Shown: positions 17,298 through 21,060 of the stretch, piece by piece
How positions within the stretch are numbered: position 1 is the first letter of the stretch
Layout of the letters: each line of letters starts with the position of its first letter
Assembly (NCBI GenBank): GCA_965370965.1
Contig: CBDUWQ010000050.1
Coordinates: 1 to 21,060 of the forward strand
Length of the DNA stretch: 21,060 nucleotides
Origin: GH45 sp965370965
GTDB taxonomy: Bacteria > Bacteroidota > Bacteroidia > Bacteroidales > SZUA-534
Direction: 5' to 3'
The notes under the pieces: generated by a model
Seen by the model: the letters and a program-made list of their open reading frames with translations, nothing else
What the model was told of the DNA's origin: nothing
Databases searched by the model: none
Made by a program: the position numbers and the translations under genes

Positions 17298-19523
17298 ATG
17301 AAAAAACTAATAATTATTTGCTTAAGCCTATCAATATTTGGTCAGCTAAAAGCCCAAAACAGTATTAATGAAGATAGAGAACAGTCAATTGGATCAACAG
17401 TTACGGTAACCGGAATTGTAACAAACGGCAGCGAACTGGGCACAATTAGGTATATGCAAGACACTACAGCGGGTATAGCAGCTTATAGCTCAACTATTAG
17501 CAATGTAAAACGCGGCGATAGCATAACCATAACAGGAACCTTAAAAAACTATAATAATTTACTTGAGATTGACCCCGTAAGCAGTTTTACTATCCATTCA
17601 TCAAACAACAGTTTGCCCGAACCACAACTTATTACCCCTAACCAACTAAGCGAAGATAATGAAGCCGAATTGGTTTTAATGAAAGATGTTGAATTTAACA
17701 ATGCCGGTACTACATTTGCCGGTAACACCTCATACACTTTAAGTTACGGCGAGCAAACCACAACTGTTTATGTTAAAACCGGTAGTCCGCTTATAGGCAA
17801 TATAATACCTTCGGGTTTGGTAAAAGTTACCGGAATATGTTCACAATACTCATACGACGACCCCAATACAGGATACCAACTAATTATACGCGATATGAAC
17901 GATATTCAGAACAATACCTCTATTTATCTCACATCGCCAATTATAACAGAATTAATTACCATTAATAAACTTCAACTTTCGTGGACAACAAACGTTGAAG
18001 TTGACTCATATTTATTGTATGGTAATACTGAAAATTTGGAATTAGGAACTATTTTTGCAAGCAACAACACAACATACCATCAGGTTTCGATTACTACTTT
18101 AGACCCGTCGGAACTTATTTATGCCAAAGCCATGGTTACCGACGGCACCGATACCGCCTATTCGTCAACAAGTGTATTTATAACCGAGTCGGTGTCAACA
18201 GGCAATATAAAAGTCTATTTTAATACTGCTGTCGATAATTCGGTATCAACCGGAGTTGATGCAATTACCCTGCCCCTTGCTGTTGACGACACACTGATAC
18301 AATATATTAACAGAGCCGAATCAACAATTGATATGGCTATTTATAACATAAATAATTACGGCATTAACAACATAAGCACAGCCCTAAACAATGCTTTTGA
18401 CCGTGGTGTTAATATAAGAATTGTGCATGATGGAGGTACTGCGTGTATCGGACTTGATGAATTAAATGATGAAATAAATACAAATGCAAGTCCCACAAGT
18501 AGCGAATATGGTATAATGCACAATAAATTTATAATTTTTGATGCCGATTTTGCAAATGTAAACAAGCCTTTAGTTTGGACAGGCTCAACCAACCTTACAT
18601 TGGGCAATATTACTCAAGATGCAAATAATGTGATAATAATTCAGGATAAAAGCCTTGCCACTGCCTATAAACTTGAATTTGAAGAGATGTGGGGTTCAAA
18701 TACACTGACACCAAACCCCGACTTGGCAAAATTTGGTGCCAATAAAAAAAATAACACCCCTCATAATTTTATTATTAACGGTAATAATGTTGAACTCTAT
18801 TTTAGCCCATCAGACCAAACCAATAAGTATTTACTTGATGCCATTTATTCGGCCGATACCGATTTAAGTGTTGAAACCATGCTTATTACACGCTCTGATA
18901 TTGCATATGCCATTGAGGCTGCCCACCAAGGAGGTGCAGCAACAGGAGTTATAACTAATGCAGAGGGTGGTAACTCATCGTTTGTAAACCAGCGTTTAAC
19001 AACCGAACTTGGCAATTATTTTGTTTTTGACGATGAAGTAGATGGTATTATGCATCATAAATTAATGATTGTTGACCAGAGCAACCCCGATTCAGACCCA
19101 TTGGTTTTAACAGGCTCGCACAACTGGAGTAATGCTGCAAATAATAAAAACGACGAAAATACTTTGATAATTCATAATGCCACAATTGCAAATATATATT
19201 ATCAGCAATTTTATAAACGGTTTACCCAAAATAACGGAGGTGTTTCAATAAAAAGTGAAAAGAGTATTAACCAAAATTCTTTTTTTACCCTATACCCCAA
19301 CCCAAACAATGGGGAGTTTACTTTACTTTTAAATAAAAGCCAAATGGGGGCAACAACAGTAAAACTACTTGATATTAGCGGTAGAATTATTTATAAAAAA
19401 ACCATAAACAAAGCAAGTAAAAAACACCATATATCGCTTAATAAAAATATTACCAAAGGGTATTATATTTTGCAGGTAATAAATAGTGGCAACATTTATT
19501 CAAGAAAGATAATTGTTGATTAG
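17298..19523 (+). CDS. Secreted phospholipase-D-superfamily protein, probable extracellular nuclease, with OB-fold-like region and T9SS domain
   Basis: A 741-residue secreted protein. Signal peptide at 1-19. An OB-fold-like nucleic-acid-binding region lies at about 20-205 (VTVTGIVTNG, GDSITITGTLKNY, VKVTGICSQY), of the sort found in bacterial extracellular nucleases. A fibronectin/phosphatase-N-like domain is at about 212-295. Two phospholipase D catalytic halves follow with complete HxKxxxxD motifs: H408, K410, D415 and H586, K588, D593, each followed by TGS(T/H)N. A T9SS sorting domain starts at about 661 (LYPNPNNGEF). PLD enzymes cut phosphodiesters through a histidine intermediate. The OB region argues for DNA or RNA rather than lipid, which is an inference. 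The 229-base gap upstream holds no gene and no clear promoter, so its link to the receptor transcript is open. Confidence 0.9.
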   Translation: MKKLIIICLSLSIFGQLKAQNSINEDREQSIGSTVTVTGIVTNGSELGTIRYMQDTTAGIAAYSSTISNVKRGDSITITGTLKNYNNLLEIDPVSSFTIHSSNNSLPEPQLITPNQLSEDNEAELVLMKDVEFNNAGTTFAGNTSYTLSYGEQTTTVYVKTGSPLIGNIIPSGLVKVTGICSQYSYDDPNTGYQLIIRDMNDIQNNTSIYLTSPIITELITINKLQLSWTTNVEVDSYLLYGNTENLELGTIFASNNTTYHQVSITTLDPSELIYAKAMVTDGTDTAYSSTSVFITESVSTGNIKVYFNTAVDNSVSTGVDAITLPLAVDDTLIQYINRAESTIDMAIYNINNYGINNISTALNNAFDRGVNIRIVHDGGTACIGLDELNDEINTNASPTSSEYGIMHNKFIIFDADFANVNKPLVWTGSTNLTLGNITQDANNVIIIQDKSLATAYKLEFEEMWGSNTLTPNPDLAKFGANKKNNTPHNFIINGNNVELYFSPSDQTNKYLLDAIYSADTDLSVETMLITRSDIAYAIEAAHQGGAATGVITNAEGGNSSFVNQRLTTELGNYFVFDDEVDGIMHHKLMIVDQSNPDSDPLVLTGSHNWSNAANNKNDENTLIIHNATIANIYYQQFYKRFTQNNGGVSIKSEKSINQNSFFTLYPNPNNGEFTLLLNKSQMGATTVKLLDISGRIIYKKTINKASKKHHISLNKNITKGYYILQVINSGNIYSRKIIVD

Positions 19524-19590
19524 TATTTTTCAAAAAGCGTTACAACATCTTATTGTATAAATAAACTACCTACCCGGTAATGTTTATTAA

Positions 19591-19708
19591 ACCTGTATTA
19601 TGCATAAAAGCGAATAAAATATTTACATGTTACTACATGTCAGTAGTTTGAGATTTTTTTGTGAAAAATTATTTTATCTCATTTTCGCCAAAAATGCATA
19701 ATACAGGT
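19591..19708. mobile_element. 118-base MITE-like element with perfect 15-base terminal inverted repeats
   Basis: acctgtattatgcat at 19591-19605 is matched exactly by its reverse complement at 19694-19708. Similarity continues imperfectly inward around gcgaa on both sides. The core contains acatgt-tact-acatgt, a further potential stem. There is no coding capacity. Small size plus perfect terminal repeats suggests a miniature transposable element moved in trans. A target-site duplication is not clear, and no related transposase is in the window. It could instead be a long-stem RNA hairpin. Confidence 0.62.
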
Positions 19709-19805
19709 AAAATAATCTTCAACAAAGAAAAAGGAAAATAGAAATGGTTTATATTGGGTGTTTTGCTTTATAATTCTACTTTACGAGGTTAAAAGAATCT
19801 ATAAA

Positions 19806-19976
19806 TCAGCCTGAAAGGCTGAAATAATTAGCACAGTAATTAGTATAATAATAACACTATCCCTGAAAGGGCGATAGCGCCCTTTCAGGGCTGGCAACTT
19901 GTTCACATTAATAGCATAGGGCTGCCCTATGTTAGTGATTACGCTTCCCAAATCAAGTTCAGAACAGGCTTTTCAG
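19806..19976. repeat. Palindrome-rich intergenic repeat
   Basis: Three perfect palindromes in 126 bases: tcagcct-gaa-aggctga (19806-19822), ccctgaaagggcg-atag-cgccctttcaggg (19861-19890, 13-base arms) and cataggg-ctg-ccctatg (19915-19931). A degenerate inverted relative of the first (aggcttttcagagct) lies near 19967-19981. The shared CTGAAAGG core suggests one modular repeat family of a kind I recall as widespread between genes in Bacteroidota. It adjoins the MITE-like element, and together they fill most of the gene-free gap 19524-19982. Confidence 0.75.
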
Positions 19977-19982
19977 AGCTAT

Positions 19983-21049
19983 TTATAACTTCGTAAAGTA
20001 GAAATAATTACAAGGTATCAATTCACCCGGTTCAATAGGTCTCAATTGCTTTACTCCAAAACATGCAGTTTTTAAAGTTGTAACTAAGTAAGTATTGGTT
20101 GATTTTAAACTGCCTGTATAATTTCTGTTTTCAATATCACAAATCCCTGTAAAAACTTTTTTCACCGGAATACCAGCCCTCAACAGCCTCAATTTTTTCA
20201 CAAAGTGTATGATGGTATTGATTCATCTCTGCGGGTGGAATGCAATACTCATCACTTCCTTCATATAAATTGTTAGTATATCTAAGCCATGTTGTTATAA
20301 CATTGGTGTAATATACATTATAAATCATATTTGCAGATTTTTGTGATTCTGCTTTATGTGAATAATAAAAAGCTTTGACTGACTTCATCAAACGGGTGGT
20401 GTGATCATGCCCTATTAACTGCCCCTCATAAGCACCGCATTTGCCAGGTCTGATATCACCGTAATCTACAGCTCCTGAACTTAAACCAACGTGCCAATAA
20501 TCATCACTATGAAATGGATTAATCCCGGATTTTGCTGACTTGAGGGTGTTAATTGAACCCATAGTTTGAATTAATACTAATTGATTACCATTAGATGTAG
20601 CTTCTAATTCAAAATCAAATAATACACATTGCTTATTTTCTGCTTCAAAACTTTCAAAATTATAATATAGTGTATTATTTATTTCTTTATAAATCTTTTC
20701 AATTTTTTCAAGACTCAAAACCGTTGTCAAATTATAATCAATAGTAATATATAAAGAATCCGTTTTTGTAAAAATAAAATCTTCAGAAATAAAACCATGA
20801 AAATAATTAAATGAAGCTTCCAATAAAAACAAAGCCTCACCAAAATACATAGTTTCTCCACCTTTTTTATTACTTAGAATATTTGAACGGAAATGCTCAA
20901 TTTGTTCTGCCATCTGTATTCCAGTAAGATTTTTCTCAACTCTACTTGATGGCTCAATTTGTGTGTGGTTTTGTTTACTGCAAGAGTTTAGGATACCCCC
21001 CCCCTACAATAACTGTGCAAATAAGCACATAAATTATTCTTTTTTTCAT
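19983..21049 (-). pseudogene. Lipoprotein gene interrupted at a G9 and an A6 homopolymer (pseudogene, phase-variable gene or sequence error)
   Basis: The intact central frame (20913-20137) encodes 258 residues I do not recognise. Upstream, ATG at 21049 starts MKKRIIYVLICTVIVGGG but runs to a stop after the G9 tract (20996-21004). With eight Gs the frame continues as ILNSCSKQNHTQIEPSS and enters the central frame, creating a lipoprotein signal with lipobox LNSC. At the other end, an A6 run near 20156-20162 precedes a stop. With five As the frame continues as VFTGICDIENRNYTGS to a stop at 19983. Removing one base at each site yields 354 residues with no internal stop. The central part is acidic, with TYLV/YYNF-type beta strands and GLSSGAVDYGDIRPGKCGAYEG. 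Function unknown; probably a surface or periplasmic lipoprotein. Confidence 0.7.
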
Positions 21050-21060
21050 TTGATTTAAAA

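Noticed and set aside
1161..19523. Antisense and out-of-frame open frames inside the M16, pepT, pnp, receptor and HKD genes
   Set aside because: All lie within strongly recognisable genes on another frame and carry no domain signal of their own.
19524..19982. CRISPR array or integron-type site
   Set aside because: Repeats are inverted and unevenly spaced, with no regular direct repeat-spacer pattern, no cas genes and no integrase.
20130..20165. Programmed -1 ribosomal frameshift at the A6 run
   Set aside because: The -1 frame meets a stop after about 18 codons. The long open continuation needs a +1 shift, which does not fit an A-run -1 slippery site.

Overview
The window looks like ordinary chromosome of an AT-rich member of the Bacteroidota, probably a Bacteroidales- or Flavobacteriia-like environmental lineage. 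The evidence is: promoters of the TTTG/TAnnTTTG type rather than -35/-10; almost no Shine-Dalgarno sequences; two secreted proteins with type IX secretion (T9SS) C-terminal sorting domains; a TonB-dependent receptor with an N-terminal carboxypeptidase-regulatory-like domain; and a DUF4199 gene paired with a family 2 glycosyltransferase. Species cannot be told from this.

Layout. (1) 165-1037, plus strand: a ChaN-type haem-binding protein, ending at a perfect palindromic terminator shared with the converging gene. (2) 7044-1161, minus strand: a well-formed promoter, the small SRP RNA gene, then a compact run of a YgjP-like (DUF45) metallopeptidase, peptidase T, a YciO/YrdC-family protein and, after a 193-base gap, a large M16 lipoprotein protease. 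Three of these four proteins are peptidases. (3) 7122-8663, plus strand: DUF4199 membrane protein plus a polyprenyl-phosphate glycosyltransferase. (4) 8664-9163: a 500-base non-coding stretch of short direct and inverted repeats. (5) 9164-10537, minus strand: an unrecognised exported protein, divergent from (6) pnp (10711-12831), which has its own promoter, leader hairpin and terminator. (7) 13021-19523, plus strand: three surface or secreted proteins: a lamin-tail-domain T9SS protein, a TonB-dependent receptor, and a T9SS protein with an OB-fold-like region and two phospholipase-D HKD motifs, probably an extracellular nuclease. Together they could form an extracellular nucleic-acid or phosphate scavenging locus (inference). 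(8) 19524-19982: a 118-base MITE-like element with perfect 15-base terminal inverted repeats, followed by a palindrome-rich repeat. (9) 19983-21049, minus strand: a gene broken at two homopolymers (G9 and A6). Correcting one base in each gives a continuous 354-residue lipoprotein.

No defence system, prophage, CRISPR array, tRNA or rRNA was found. The most unusual signals are the doubly interrupted lipoprotein gene with a G9 tract in its signal-peptide region, the secreted HKD/OB-fold nuclease locus, and the repeat elements at 8.7-9.1 kb and 19.6-20.0 kb.
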